Part shown: positions 36,100-45,362 of the stretch, piece after piece
How positions within the stretch are numbered: position 1 is the stretch's first letter
Layout of the letters: every line of letters starts with the position of its first letter
From: Hyphomicrobiales bacterium
Lineage (GTDB): Bacteria > Pseudomonadota > Alphaproteobacteria > Rhizobiales > Rhizobiaceae
Assembly: GCA_900471525.1 (NCBI GenBank)
Contig: UCEZ01000011.1
Coordinates: forward strand, 1-64,000
Direction of reading: 5' to 3'
DNA: 64,000 nt
Program-made: the position numbers and the translations under genes
The notes under the pieces: model-generated
The model's database searches: none
Told to the model about the DNA's origin: nothing
The model's input: only the letters and a program-made list of their open reading frames with translations

Positions 36100-38460
36100 T
36101 CACCTGTGTCTCATGACAACGACTGTTATATCGTCGTGGATCTTCTGCGTGCCGATATGCGCCATTAGGTCCTCGATGATCCCGAGTTTAACGTCTTCAG
36201 CGCTTCGTCCGTATCGCTGCCGCGCGCTTTCGCAAAGCCTCTCTATGCCAAAAAGCTCCCCGTCCCGGTTCTCTGCCTCCGTGACGCCGTCGGTGTGGAG
36301 AATGACCATATCACCATGGCCGAACGCAATTTCCCGCGTCGCCACGAACTGCGAGATATCCGGCTCCAAGCCAATAGGCAAACCGAGATCAAGGGTGTCG
36401 ATCCGCTCTACCACTCCTAATTTGCGAACCACAATCAACTCCTCATGCTGGCCGGAAAGCGTCAGGCGTCCTCCCTCGTAGTCCAGGAAAGCGAGGGAAA
36501 GATGCTTGTTGGTGCTGGTTCTGAGGAGATTCTTATAGATGGCGCGGTTGACGCGATTGAGGAACTGCACCGGATCCGTGTCGCCCGTTTCCTGCAGAGC
36601 CCGCGCAACCGACTGGACCATCAACATCAACACGCCGCTCTCAAGGCCATGCCCCGTAACATCGCCGATACCGATTTTCAGCCGCCCGCCATCGCTTAGA
36701 ACATCATAGTAGTCGCCACCGACTTCGTCGGCGGGCCGCATGTAGGCTGCTATCTCCATTTCCGTGATTTCTTCAAGTTCGCCCGCCTTGGGCAGAACCA
36801 TCATCTGGATCCGCCGGGCGACGGCCAGTTCGGCGCCAAGGCGCACATTCTCGCTGCGCAGCTGCGTGTTCAATGCCGAGATCTGCAGATTCGCCTCTTC
36901 GATCTCCTTCGTCCGATCCTCCACCAGCTGCTCAAGATTTTCGGTATGAAAACTGATCTGCTCGGCCATGCGATTGAAGGCGGCACCGGCTTCCCCGACC
37001 TCGTCGCGGGTTGGAATATCGACCCTGACCGAATAATCCTGGGCCTGGATGCGCTTGGCTGCACCGGCAAGCGCACTGATGCCGCCGGTTATGCGCTTGG
37101 ATATCGCGAACACGGCCGCAATCACGAAAAGCAGCGACACGAGGAGCGCCAGGATCTGATAGATCACGATCCTGTTCGTGGCCTGGGAAATTTTCGCCTG
37201 CGCAGCAAACAAGGACGCATAAATCTCCCGCTCTGGCACGACGATGCCAAGCGACATGGTTTCGCGCCGAACAGGGCCGGATAACCATAGGTTCGTCGGC
37301 TGCAGATGCTTCACGATGACCAGATAAGGGACCTTCTCGCCGTTTTCGTCGAGCATGATATGCTGAAGCAACCCGTCCTGATCGAGTGGCAACTGCGCGA
37401 TCTGCGGCTGCACGCTCCGGCGCAAGGAGCGGTCGAGACCCGTCACGCCTTCACTGTTGCCGGCGCTCGATGTCTGAAGGCCGATCACCTTCTCCCCCAC
37501 GGGGTTGATGGCGACAACATTGCCGTCGGACATCGTCAGGAAACCAAATCCGTGGTCGGCAACCTTGACGTTCTCCACGATCTCGGCCAGCTGGTCGAGG
37601 GTAATATCCGCTCCCGCAGCACCGGCCACGCTCTTGCCATCGGTTGACCGGAGCGGCTGGAAGAAACTGACAATGAGTTTGCCGGTGATTGCGTCCGTGT
37701 ACGGTGCAGTTTGCGTGATGTTGCTGCTTACCGGGCGCGATCCGGGGTCCTGTGCCCATTGTTGCCACGATTCATAAAGACCCGGGAAGAAGAAGGTCCA
37801 GAAGTCTGCCTCGTTGTGACCCGGGTAAAGCTTGTCGAAAGTTTGAGCTTGATTTGTATAGGGCGCCGTCCGGAAGATTGGCCGCTCCCTCGGACCGATA
37901 TAGTACATCTGAAGCTTCGACTGGCCGTTCGCCAGCAGGCTTGGAACAATGAGGTCCAGGACAGCGCTGTTTTCAATTTCCCTTTGCACTTCGGGAAGCG
38001 GGGCATGATTTGAGTCGAGAAGATACCCCCAGACGCTAACAACGGACAGAGGTCCAGGGCGGTTCTGAGCCCACCGTCCCTTGGCATCGTAGGTGACGGT
38101 CACCGCTTCGGGGGCGCCACGCGCCATCGCTTCCCCGATCTGGGTCTCTCTCGCGGGGTGGTCGATCTGCGCTTGCAGGACGCCGGCCAAGGTACCGACG
38201 TCGGAATGGACCTGATCCAGGAGCAGATTGACGCGAGCGGCTGTCCCTTCCGCGTAGGAGCGGATGTAGTCCTGGTTGGCCCGCTCCAGACCCTGCCCAA
38301 CCTCCGCTGTAGCATCACGGGAAAGCCGCTGCACATTCCAGAGCGCAAGGCCGCCGCTGACGAGCAGATCGAACAGAACAGCGCCTCCGACGACAAGGAC
38401 GAACTTGGCGCGAAATGAGCGCAGACCGAGACGGGGGGTGTGGTGCTGAGGCGCGTTCAT
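36100..38460 (-). CDS. SpoIIE family (PP2C-type) protein phosphatase with sensor and HAMP domains
   Basis: This 786-residue membrane protein starts with a TM helix (VLVVGGAVLFDLLVSGGLAL), then a periplasmic dCache-like sensor of about 380 residues, a second TM helix (ILALLVSLLFVIAAVFAI), a HAMP domain, a coiled coil (NLEQLVEDRTKEIEEANLQI), and a C-terminal SpoIIE/PP2C catalytic domain. Catalytic metal-binding motifs are complete: DEVGGDYYDV, IGIGDVTGHGLESG, ILHTDGVTEAENRDGE and IHDDITVVVM. The plan matches SiaA of the Pseudomonas SiaABCD biofilm system. It probably dephosphorylates the STAS-like partner in response to an external signal. It overlaps the STAS-methyltransferase gene by 4 bases. 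Confidence 0.88.
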   Translation of the reverse strand: MNAPQHHTPRLGLRSFRAKFVLVVGGAVLFDLLVSGGLALWNVQRLSRDATAEVGQGLERANQDYIRSYAEGTAARVNLLLDQVHSDVGTLAGVLQAQIDHPARETQIGEAMARGAPEAVTVTYDAKGRWAQNRPGPLSVVSVWGYLLDSNHAPLPEVQREIENSAVLDLIVPSLLANGQSKLQMYYIGPRERPIFRTAPYTNQAQTFDKLYPGHNEADFWTFFFPGLYESWQQWAQDPGSRPVSSNITQTAPYTDAITGKLIVSFFQPLRSTDGKSVAGAAGADITLDQLAEIVENVKVADHGFGFLTMSDGNVVAINPVGEKVIGLQTSSAGNSEGVTGLDRSLRRSVQPQIAQLPLDQDGLLQHIMLDENGEKVPYLVIVKHLQPTNLWLSGPVRRETMSLGIVVPEREIYASLFAAQAKISQATNRIVIYQILALLVSLLFVIAAVFAISKRITGGISALAGAAKRIQAQDYSVRVDIPTRDEVGEAGAAFNRMAEQISFHTENLEQLVEDRTKEIEEANLQISALNTQLRSENVRLGAELAVARRIQMMVLPKAGELEEITEMEIAAYMRPADEVGGDYYDVLSDGGRLKIGIGDVTGHGLESGVLMLMVQSVARALQETGDTDPVQFLNRVNRAIYKNLLRTSTNKHLSLAFLDYEGGRLTLSGQHEELIVVRKLGVVERIDTLDLGLPIGLEPDISQFVATREIAFGHGDMVILHTDGVTEAENRDGELFGIERLCESARQRYGRSAEDVKLGIIEDLMAHIGTQKIHDDITVVVMRHR

Positions 38461-39635
38461 CGAGGCTTGCGTCCAGATGCCACCCAGATCGGCCAGCCGG
38501 CATAACCTTTGGGATGGAGGGCCGCGAAGATATGGTCTTGGAAACCTTGGCGGAAACGTTGGATGAATTCAGGAGAATCGCCACGCTTTACGGACATTTC
38601 ACCGGCATAGACATCTTCCCAGGCAGCAATAACGTCGGCGAAGTCCTGCGCATCCCCATCCAGGTTGGTGACCATGAATGACTCGACGACGATGTCTTCG
38701 AAGCCGGCATCGGTGAGATACCGTCGGCTTTTGGGTCCAAGTTCTACGTCCATCTCGAAATGGCTGAACAGCTTCGCGACTTCGTTATATGTCCATTGAA
38801 TGCTCTGTGATCGAGGCTCGCCGAGACAATGCGAATTTTTCTCGTTGGTTACGTACACTCGTCCTCCGGGCTTGCAGATTCGGTAAAGCTCCGCCAGAAG
38901 CGCGTCCGGCTGGTTGAATATCTGCAGCGAATGGCGGCAGCTCACGAAGTCGAACTGATTGCCCTCAAGCAGCATCTCGGATGCGTCGCCATAGGTATAC
39001 TCGATATCGGTGATGCCGAAACCGGCTGCCACGTCGCGCGCATACGCTAGACTTGCCTTCGAATGGTCAAGGGCGACAATTCGCGCCGGCTGGAACTCTT
39101 TTTGGACAAGCACGACGAAATCACCGATACCGCAGCAGATATCCGCCATCGTGATTCCGGAGCGCATTCCATGGCGAGGAAGGATTGTGCGCTCATGGCG
39201 CCAAGTCATCTTCGTTTGCGTCCGCAATATCGGAATAAAACTCGTGTTCTCCACGAAGCTCTGACCAGGGTAAAATTTCGAGTCGTAGACCTCGATCGTT
39301 ATCTGCGGTTCGATCTTGTTCAGATGTCCGAACATGCGCGTAGTCCAGCCAACGACACTTGAGGTGACAATCACAAAGCGAATATCCGGCCTCGCCTGAC
39401 ATGCGTCGAGAACCACTCGCGCGAAGGCATGAAAAGCTGTGTTGTTCATCTGAACGAGGCGCTTCACATTGATGTAGAGAACGCCGCGCACCTGATCGAT
39501 CGCCGCCTTTAGCATCGATATGTTGCCTGCGATCTCATTGATCGAACGCGGGCGAACCACGCCGGAAAGAGAAAACTCCTGGCTGTTGACGTCAAATTCT
39601 GCCTTGAAGGGTATGGAAAGGCCTGCCGTGCTCAA
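38457..39635 (-). CDS. STAS-like domain fused to class I SAM methyltransferase
   Basis: This 392-residue protein has two domains. Residues about 1-130 resemble slr1659-type STAS proteins (GVVRPRSINEIAGNISMLKA; LYINVKRLVQMNNTAFHAF), but the phospho-loop reads NNTA instead of NSSG, so the canonical serine is lost. Residues about 150-340 are a class-I methyltransferase with motif I ADICCGIGDF (about 164-173), an acidic strand-2 residue (VALDHSKASL), and FVSCRHSLQIFNQPDALLAELYRICKPGG typical of UbiE-like enzymes. The substrate is unknown. It overlaps both neighbours by 4 bases (ATGA). The fusion suggests that the methyltransferase is regulated by the partner switch. Confidence 0.8.
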   Translation of the reverse strand: MSTAGLSIPFKAEFDVNSQEFSLSGVVRPRSINEIAGNISMLKAAIDQVRGVLYINVKRLVQMNNTAFHAFARVVLDACQARPDIRFVIVTSSVVGWTTRMFGHLNKIEPQITIEVYDSKFYPGQSFVENTSFIPILRTQTKMTWRHERTILPRHGMRSGITMADICCGIGDFVVLVQKEFQPARIVALDHSKASLAYARDVAAGFGITDIEYTYGDASEMLLEGNQFDFVSCRHSLQIFNQPDALLAELYRICKPGGRVYVTNEKNSHCLGEPRSQSIQWTYNEVAKLFSHFEMDVELGPKSRRYLTDAGFEDIVVESFMVTNLDGDAQDFADVIAAWEDVYAGEMSVKRGDSPEFIQRFRQGFQDHIFAALHPKGYAGWPIWVASGRKPR

Positions 39636-40150
39636 CTCACAATTCCTTCAAGAGGCAAATCCACAACGAGCGTTATCGACGGGGGAGCACTATTTTCCAA
39701 GCGGATCTGAGCATCGAAGTTGATCGCGAGATCCAGAAGAACGACATCCCGACTTGGTGTCAGGCCGGTCGAAATGGAATCGAGATAGCGCGCCAGCGCG
39801 TCTTCCCGTCGTGTATTCGATACTGCTTCGCTAAAGAATTGTCTCTGGCGGGAAAGGCACGGGAAAGTGAGTTTCACCCGTTCCGTTCGACCATGCCGAT
39901 AAACCGCACAGCCGATCTGTCCGTCGGGAGAACCGCCACGAAACGAGACCTCCAATAGCTCATTGAGGGCTGATGAGAAGAAGTTCGAGTGTCGAACGGG
40001 ATCTGTGCGGTTGTGACTAATTATCCGGGCTATGAAGGTCGACAACTGATCGCAATGGTGCCAATTCGAAAGAAAGGTTCCCATCTCCATCTCGATCTGA
40101 AGCAAGGGCTCGAAGGTTGCTTCCGCGGGCGCTTTTTCCGCTACATCCAT
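39632..40150 (-). CDS. GHKL-like small protein of the signalling cluster
   Basis: This 172-residue protein shows a HATPase-type N-box (FSSALNELLEVSFRGG near residue 55) but no glycine-rich ATP-lid boxes; the rest has alternating strands and helices. It may be a SiaB-like kinase or an inert partner. I cannot assign the exact family. ATG 40150 follows GGAG and starts MDVAEKAPAEA. It overlaps the STAS-methyltransferase start by four bases. Order and coupling tie it to the partner-switching function. Confidence 0.6.
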   Translation of the reverse strand: MDVAEKAPAEATFEPLLQIEMEMGTFLSNWHHCDQLSTFIARIISHNRTDPVRHSNFFSSALNELLEVSFRGGSPDGQIGCAVYRHGRTERVKLTFPCLSRQRQFFSEAVSNTRREDALARYLDSISTGLTPSRDVVLLDLAINFDAQIRLENSAPPSITLVVDLPLEGIVS

Positions 40151-40317
40151 GCCGTCTCCTTCTCCACCAGCAGAACTCTGCCACAGCGTCTTAAAACTCT
40201 CCACCCAGATTTTTAACCCGCTTGAACTTACGGGCAGCATTTAAACGGCGCGCCGGCCCTCAGTTTGCGTCTCGAACCTCACTCTGCCGAGGCATACGAC
40301 AGGTGCGAGAAGGCCTG

Positions 40318-41994
40318 CTACAACATTACCAACGAAGACTGATAAAGGAACTCGTCAATCTCGTCCGCGGGCATCGGAACGCCCAGGAAATATCCCTGCA
40401 ACTGGTCGCACCCCTCCTTCTGGAGCCAAGTTACCTGACCTCGCGTCTCCACCCCCTCGGCGGTGACGCGCATTCCCAATCCATGAGCGAGAGCGATTAT
40501 GAATCGGACGATCGTCTGGCTCTTTTCGTCGCTCTCGAGATCCTTGATGAAATATTTGTCGATCTTGATCGTATCGAAGGGGAAGTTCTTGAGATAGCTC
40601 AGAGAGGAATAATAGGTTCCAAAATCATCGAGCGAGATCTGAACGCCGAGTACATTCAAGGTATTGAGCGTATCCAGATTATTTATCGTTCGCTCCAACA
40701 ACACGGATTCGGTGATTTCCAGCTCGAGGCGATCGGCGCGCAAACCGACCGCATCGAGTGTCTGGGCAACCCGATCCGTCAAACCTTCACGCAGAAATTC
40801 CGCTGGAGAAAGATTGACGGCGACCCTGAGCTGGGCGGGCCAAGTCCCCGCTGCCCGGCAGGCCTGCTCCAGTACCCATTGCCCAATTTCGCTCATAAGG
40901 CCGTCAGATTCAGCCATAGGAATGAAGACGCTTGGTGGAATCAGACCCACGAGAGGATGACGCCATCGCAAAAGCGCTTCAAAGCCTACAATCGAAAAAG
41001 GCGGTTTGACGAGAGGTTGATACTCAATAAAAAATTGTCCCTCTTGAAGGGCGATCCGCAAGCTGCGGCGTAACGTTTCGCGCTGCTCCAGGACGATGAG
41101 CATCGAGCGGCTGAATGTCCTTGCGCGACCGCGGCCATCTTTCTTTGCCGCGTAGAGCGCAATATCGGCAGTCTTCATCAACTGCTCGATCTCGTTTCCA
41201 TCCCCAGGAGCTACGGCGACCCCCACGCTGGCTCCTACGAAAACATTGATGCCCTCTACCGTGAACGGCTCCTTGAAAGCGTTGACGAGCGCGTCTGCCA
41301 AGCGCTCTGCCTCGCGAGGCTGGTCGACTTTCCACTGGATGACCGCAAATTCGTCGCCCGCCAGTCGGTAAGCCCGCTCCCGCTCCCCAAGCACACTCCT
41401 TATTCGTTCCGCCGCCATTTTGAGAACGGCATCACCAGCGCCGTGGCCCAACGTGTCATTGATCGGCTTGAAATCATCAAGATCTATTTGCATGACGGCC
41501 AGCTTTGCCCCGGCCGGCACCGGTAGGGTACCTCGCAACTCATCGCTGAATTGGCGCCGGTTTGGCAATCCCGTCAGAACATCATGAGTTGCCTGGTGAA
41601 GAAGAAGCGCGCGGTCGCTATCGCTTTGATTGGAAGTCTCGCGACAAGTCGAGTTGCGTTCCGCTTCAACGACCCCGATGCCGCGAGCAGTGCGAAAGAT
41701 GAGAAGGGCGCGATGATCCCCCGTTGTTGCATCTGCAATTTCGACGCTCCGCGGGACACCGTTCGCAAACACAGATTCTACGGCCGATTTGGGTTTCGGA
41801 GCCAGTAGCTCAGGGTAGACGTGCCATAAGGTTGCATTGACCAAGGAGGCGACAGCGTATGTTTCGCTATGTCTTGGCGTGCACTCGATGAGGTGAAAGC
41901 TCTCGTCGTAAAACGAGACAAGCTCGTCTGTTTGCGTGAAGAAGTAGCGTTCGACTGAAGATGAAGCAGACAACGTCGTATCAGCGTCCTGCAT
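40318..41994 (-). CDS. GGDEF-EAL c-di-GMP signalling protein
   Basis: This 558-residue protein has an N-terminal PAS-like sensor (FFTQTDELVSFYDESFHLIE), a GGDEF domain with the active-site loop RLAGDEFAVIQW (AGDEF variant), and an EAL phosphodiesterase domain with EALLRWRHP, VNLSPAEFL, DDFGTYYSSLSYL, IKIDKYFI and AEGVET. The EAL side looks complete and the GGDEF variant can still be active, so it could make or degrade c-di-GMP. It is 167 bases upstream of the GHKL-like gene on the same strand, and may share or couple signals with the partner switch, as SiaC-SiaD does in Pseudomonas. Confidence 0.88.
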   Translation of the reverse strand: MQDADTTLSASSSVERYFFTQTDELVSFYDESFHLIECTPRHSETYAVASLVNATLWHVYPELLAPKPKSAVESVFANGVPRSVEIADATTGDHRALLIFRTARGIGVVEAERNSTCRETSNQSDSDRALLLHQATHDVLTGLPNRRQFSDELRGTLPVPAGAKLAVMQIDLDDFKPINDTLGHGAGDAVLKMAAERIRSVLGERERAYRLAGDEFAVIQWKVDQPREAERLADALVNAFKEPFTVEGINVFVGASVGVAVAPGDGNEIEQLMKTADIALYAAKKDGRGRARTFSRSMLIVLEQRETLRRSLRIALQEGQFFIEYQPLVKPPFSIVGFEALLRWRHPLVGLIPPSVFIPMAESDGLMSEIGQWVLEQACRAAGTWPAQLRVAVNLSPAEFLREGLTDRVAQTLDAVGLRADRLELEITESVLLERTINNLDTLNTLNVLGVQISLDDFGTYYSSLSYLKNFPFDTIKIDKYFIKDLESDEKSQTIVRFIIALAHGLGMRVTAEGVETRGQVTWLQKEGCDQLQGYFLGVPMPADEIDEFLYQSSLVML

Positions 41995-42433
41995 CCTTGC
42001 CTCCCCCTTTCGTTGCGTATCGCCCCATGTAGTGCAAGCACGAAGCCATCTGCGATTGCGTCACATTCAGTTGCTCAATGTTATCCCAACCCTTCCACTT
42101 CATTCAGAACTATCGCGGAACGTGTGATGGTCAAGAGACTGGTTGGCCCCAGACGGATTTCGCCTCTCTTTAGTGAGGTACGTGGGGGCGATATCTCGGT
42201 TACGCCTGCGTATTCCGCGTATTCTTTTAACACTCACCACTAAAACATGCAATTTTGACGATTGTTCAACGTAGGATGCCGGCAGATACCGGAAGGCCGA
42301 GGCCAATGGCAAAATTTGTTGGGCGTCAATTGTTGGGATGACCCGCCATCGAACCTTCATCCAGCTGGGAATCTAACGTGGAAAACTCCAACCAAAAACG
42401 ATCCAGTTTCTGGGGATCAGAGCGCCCTGAAGA
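41995..42433. other. Intergenic region upstream of the signalling cluster
   Basis: 439 bases with no recognised gene. It should contain the cluster's promoter and borders IS fragments on the right. Confidence 0.4.
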
Positions 42434-42580
42434 GTGTACCGAGAAGCGGAACTAATCCGTGATCACCGGCCTCCTGGTTTCTCCGTCGCCGAAGGATGCC
42501 AGCTGATGGGTATCGCACGCTCGGCCTACTATGACAGCCCGGAAAAGGCTGTCGACGATACCTCTACCGTCGAAGCTAAA
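42434..42580 (+). pseudogene. IS3 family transposase OrfB, N-terminal fragment
   Basis: About 49 codons read YREAELIRDHRPPGFSVAEG then CQLMGIARSAYYDSP, matching the N-terminal HTH of IS3-type OrfB (LIRxxRPxGFSVAEACRxMGIARSTYY). Homology stops near 42580 and IS630-type sequence follows in the opposite direction. It is a remnant. Confidence 0.75.
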
Positions 42581-42591
42581 GCGCTTTGCAG

Positions 42592-43190
42592 TTATTCCGC
42601 CTCATACCCTGCTGCTTTGAAGAAGTTCCGGCATTCTTTGATGGAGAAGAGATCGCAGATGTCGCCGAGCGTTTGAGAGGACATGGAAGGTTCGAGTAGC
42701 GCGTTTTCGCAACAGGGCTTGAGCTTGGAAAAGGCCATTTCGATGGGATTGAGGCCAGGTGAATAGGGCGGCGGGAAGAGCAGCCAGGCACCTTTGGCGT
42801 TGACCAGTTCCACTGCTCTCTGGCTTCTGTGGAAGGCGACATTGTCGAGCATCGCGACGTCGCCTGGCGATAGCATTGGTGCGATAGCGCTTTCCCTTGG
42901 CGACCATCCCATTCGCTCAGTCAGCTTTGTATTGGTCGAGGTCTCATCGATAAAGATCAACTACGCCAATGCTTTGTTGAAAAACTGCTTGTGCCGGTTG
43001 ATCCAGAGATCAGGCGCGCGGGCGACCTGCGGCCGCAACTGCTCGGCGACCCGCAGGCTTTTTTATGGCTCAGCCCCAGCCTGGGCAGAAGTCGGCTAAC
43101 CGTCGAGCGATCGACCGAGACGCCCCGTCTTTCCAGGTCCACACAAGCCCCAGCCGATTCGCCAAATAGATCAGGTTGGAGAAGCAGCAT
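42592..43190 (-). pseudogene. IS630 family transposase, broken
   Basis: Read leftward from 43190: an HTH-like part (RGVSVDRSTVSRLLPRLGLSHKK), a frameshift in the A-run near 43065, ARAPDLWINRHKQFFNKALA, a TAG stop in frame, LIFIDETSTNTKLTERMGW, then a gap and the C-terminal DDE block (MLDNVAFHRSQ and FPPPYSPGLNPIEMAFSKLK). The first D, second D and final E are present but separated by the deletion, so no functional enzyme is possible. Confidence 0.85.
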
Positions 43191-43218
43191 GCCTGAAAAG
43201 TATCAATAACTGGCCGAG

Positions 43219-43519
43219 ATGCTCAACTCATGGATCGGCGGGGGCCTGACCACCATTATAGCTGCCCTTATGGGGAGGTTGATGTGGGACACCACCGAAG
43301 TCCGTCGGTCCCGACGGAAATTCTTTGGCGAGAACTGGCCTGGGAACTTCCGCTGGCTGCCGGTATGGCCATCCTCGGAGAGGGGGTGGCTATCTGGATC
43401 GACGCCGGGCCTCTGCTATACGGCCGACCACCATCGGTAGTCTTGCCTATCTCGGGCCTCGCGGGTCTGAAGCCCTGTTCATGCGCTGGTTCGGTGCCAA
43501 GCTCGGAAAGGGCGACTGA
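43219..43519 (+). pseudogene. Phage holin (LydA/holin superfamily III-like), frameshifted
   Basis: Three pieces in three frames make one small membrane protein: MLNSWIGGGLTTIIAALMGR and WDTTEVRRSRRKFFG, then LAWELPLAAGMAILGEGVAI, then TTIGSLAYLGPRGSEALFMR. The order and the LAYLGPRGxEA ending match phage LydA-type holins. Two frameshifts (near 43340 and 43400) inactivate it. No other phage gene is visible, so this is a scrap. Confidence 0.6.
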
Positions 43520-43681
43520 GGTATTTGCGCTATGTGGATATCCGACGCGATTTTTGAAGCGCGAAGCGAATGACCTGATGGTTGCAGAATGCTCGGCAAT
43601 CGAACTTAACCATCCCTTAACATAGGGATTGCGCAACTCTAAATATGTGCCATCCTTTTCCCTATAATGGGGGGATATATT

Positions 43682-43930
43682 ATGGCAAAAATTCTTATCG
43701 ATACCAATGAGATTGAATTCGACCTGAGCAGTTCACCCTGCAGAGCAGACGTCGAAAGAACCTTCCACTCGGTGATGATTGAGCTTTGTAAAAAGGGGTG
43801 GCATCCCGCCGCCGTGGCAATGGCGTTGGCCGATATGGCAGAGGATTTCATTATGGATCTGGCCGAGGAGCCGTCACGCAAAATTTCATTTGAGGCGCAG
43901 AGCCCCACCAAGGGCACCAGGCTTCATTGA
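43682..43930 (+). CDS. Small hypothetical protein
   Basis: This 82-residue acidic ORF starts MAKILIDTNEIEFDLSSSPC; its centre is helical (ALADMAEDFIMDLAEEPS). The ATG at 43682 has GGGGGA 7 bases upstream. I recognise no family. It lies first in a row of small ORFs between the holin scrap and the Crp/Fnr gene. Confidence 0.5.
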   Translation: MAKILIDTNEIEFDLSSSPCRADVERTFHSVMIELCKKGWHPAAVAMALADMAEDFIMDLAEEPSRKISFEAQSPTKGTRLH

Positions 43931-44164
43931 GGTAGATTAGAAATCTTCCGGTTGGCAATGGCCTTCGATACCATGAAACGAAAGCGGTCCGCAGGCTGAG
44001 CGAGCCGGATCACAGCGTGTGTCATCGAAGACCTCAGAGTGAGACCTCCGAGGGGAACCTTCGCGTATTTTCGAAGTTCCGAATATGCCATCATGTGAAA
44101 GCGTGTGGCAATTTCATCACGTAAACCTTCGGCCCGCTGTTGGTATCAGCGGGCCACGGGGTCC

Positions 44165-44365
44165 TCAGCCCTTCAGATTGCGTGCGAGCACAACGAGTTC
44201 GCCTTCATCGGTCATTCCGGCAAGAAATGCGTGCATGATGACGCGGGCGATCTCCTCTCCCCGAATGCTGTCACGTCTGATGATTAGACGAGTGCATTCG
44301 TCATCAAGCACACGCCTCATCATGGTGATTGATGCTTCGAAAATGGGTTTTCCGTCGAGGGGCAC
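44165..44365 (-). CDS. Small hypothetical protein, paralogue of the gene at 46587
   Basis: This 66-residue protein aligns over its whole length with the 66-residue product of 46587-46787, sharing P-I....S..MMR.VL.DEC....I.RD and, after a helix, A-x-x-x-G-x(4)-EL-x-V-x-AR. The GTG at 44365 is chosen because AGGGAGGG lies 6 bases upstream and because the length then matches its paralogue exactly. Function unknown. Confidence 0.65.
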   Translation of the reverse strand: MPLDGKPIFEASITMMRRVLDDECTRLIIRRDSIRGEEIARVIMHAFLAGMTDEGELVVLARNLKG

Positions 44366-44534
44366 GGCTTTCCCTCCCTTTGGGGCAAAAGCGCGATGAT
44401 CTCCCAAGCGTCGGTTGCCCGTAATATGGCCGGCGACGTATCATTATGCGCCTTTGTGGGGCGAACTGAAATTGATTTCGCGGCGTCGCCGATCAACAGG
44501 TGCGATGGCACAGACGCGCATCGCCCGTCTTCAT

Positions 44535-44627
44535 CTACGATGTCGAGAACGCCACCAGGAATACTGCGACCCAGAAAAGGGCGGACATTTCAGCGGCCAA
44601 CAAGAAACCGAAAGCACTTTCGCTCAT
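44535..44627 (-). CDS. Single-pass membrane microprotein
   Basis: This 30-residue ORF starts MSESAFGFLLAAEMSALFWV and ends AVFLVAFSTS, i.e. one hydrophobic segment after a short polar start. GAGGAGGATCTC precedes the ATG, an excellent ribosome site. It resembles small membrane peptides such as KdpF/CydX only in shape. Its existence as a gene rests on the ribosome site and composition. Confidence 0.42.
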   Translation of the reverse strand: MSESAFGFLLAAEMSALFWVAVFLVAFSTS

Positions 44628-44970
44628 GAGATCCTCCTCAGGCAACCTCCATCGCCTTGAGGAAACTATAAGGGAGTTCCAACGGGTTCGCTACCCATCG
44701 CCCCGTATAAACGGTATTGACGGTGACGAGCTCCGGAGGTGCGGCCAATCGCGATGTTTTTCAGGCGTCCAAATAAGGTGATTGGATTTCCGTATAAGAG
44801 AGATCTAATTTTCTTGGGCTGTTACCTTGGCTGAAACCGGAACAGCGTTCATCGCGAAAGCGTTTTTGACATTCCGTACTGTGGGGCTTTTTATCCAGTT
44901 GTATTCACGAGGCAATTTAGGCTCGTCACCTGATCTGGTGGCGGGCCCTTTTGATTTTCAGCGCAGGAAA

Positions 44971-45180
44971 TCAATGTTGACTGCCCACTGCAGCAATGGG
45001 TATCGGTCCCTTTGCCAATTCCTGCTCATCGATAATACCGAGCTGGAATAGCTCCATCAGTTGGCCGGCGGCAAATTGTGCTGCCGCCCCTTCAGGGCTT
45101 ATGCCGAGGTGCGTGCACCGGCCAGAAAGCGCGCGCTTCAGGAGTTCTACATCTTCGTCTGACAATGTTCGATCGATCAT
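44971..45180 (-). CDS. Small hypothetical protein
   Basis: This 69-residue ORF starts MIDRTLSDEDVELLKRALSG; helix and length are reminiscent of the 44165/46587 pair (LLKRAL..RC, then A..LMELFQLGIIDEQEL), but similarity is weak. AGGAGG lies 5 bases before ATG 45180. Function unknown. Confidence 0.55.
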   Translation of the reverse strand: MIDRTLSDEDVELLKRALSGRCTHLGISPEGAAAQFAAGQLMELFQLGIIDEQELAKGPIPIAAVGSQH

Positions 45181-45362
45181 ACCGCCTCCTAAGCCCTAGC
45201 GGGGCGAGTTTGTCGTTGTCTCAGGCCCTGCGCAATTGCTGAATCTAGCCGTCGGGATGATGGATGAACGGATTGTGCCGAGGTCGCCCTCGCGCCATCG
45301 CATGGCGACATCTCATCAAATCTCGTGTAGATTGCAATTGAACTACCGGAGGGCTGACTCTC

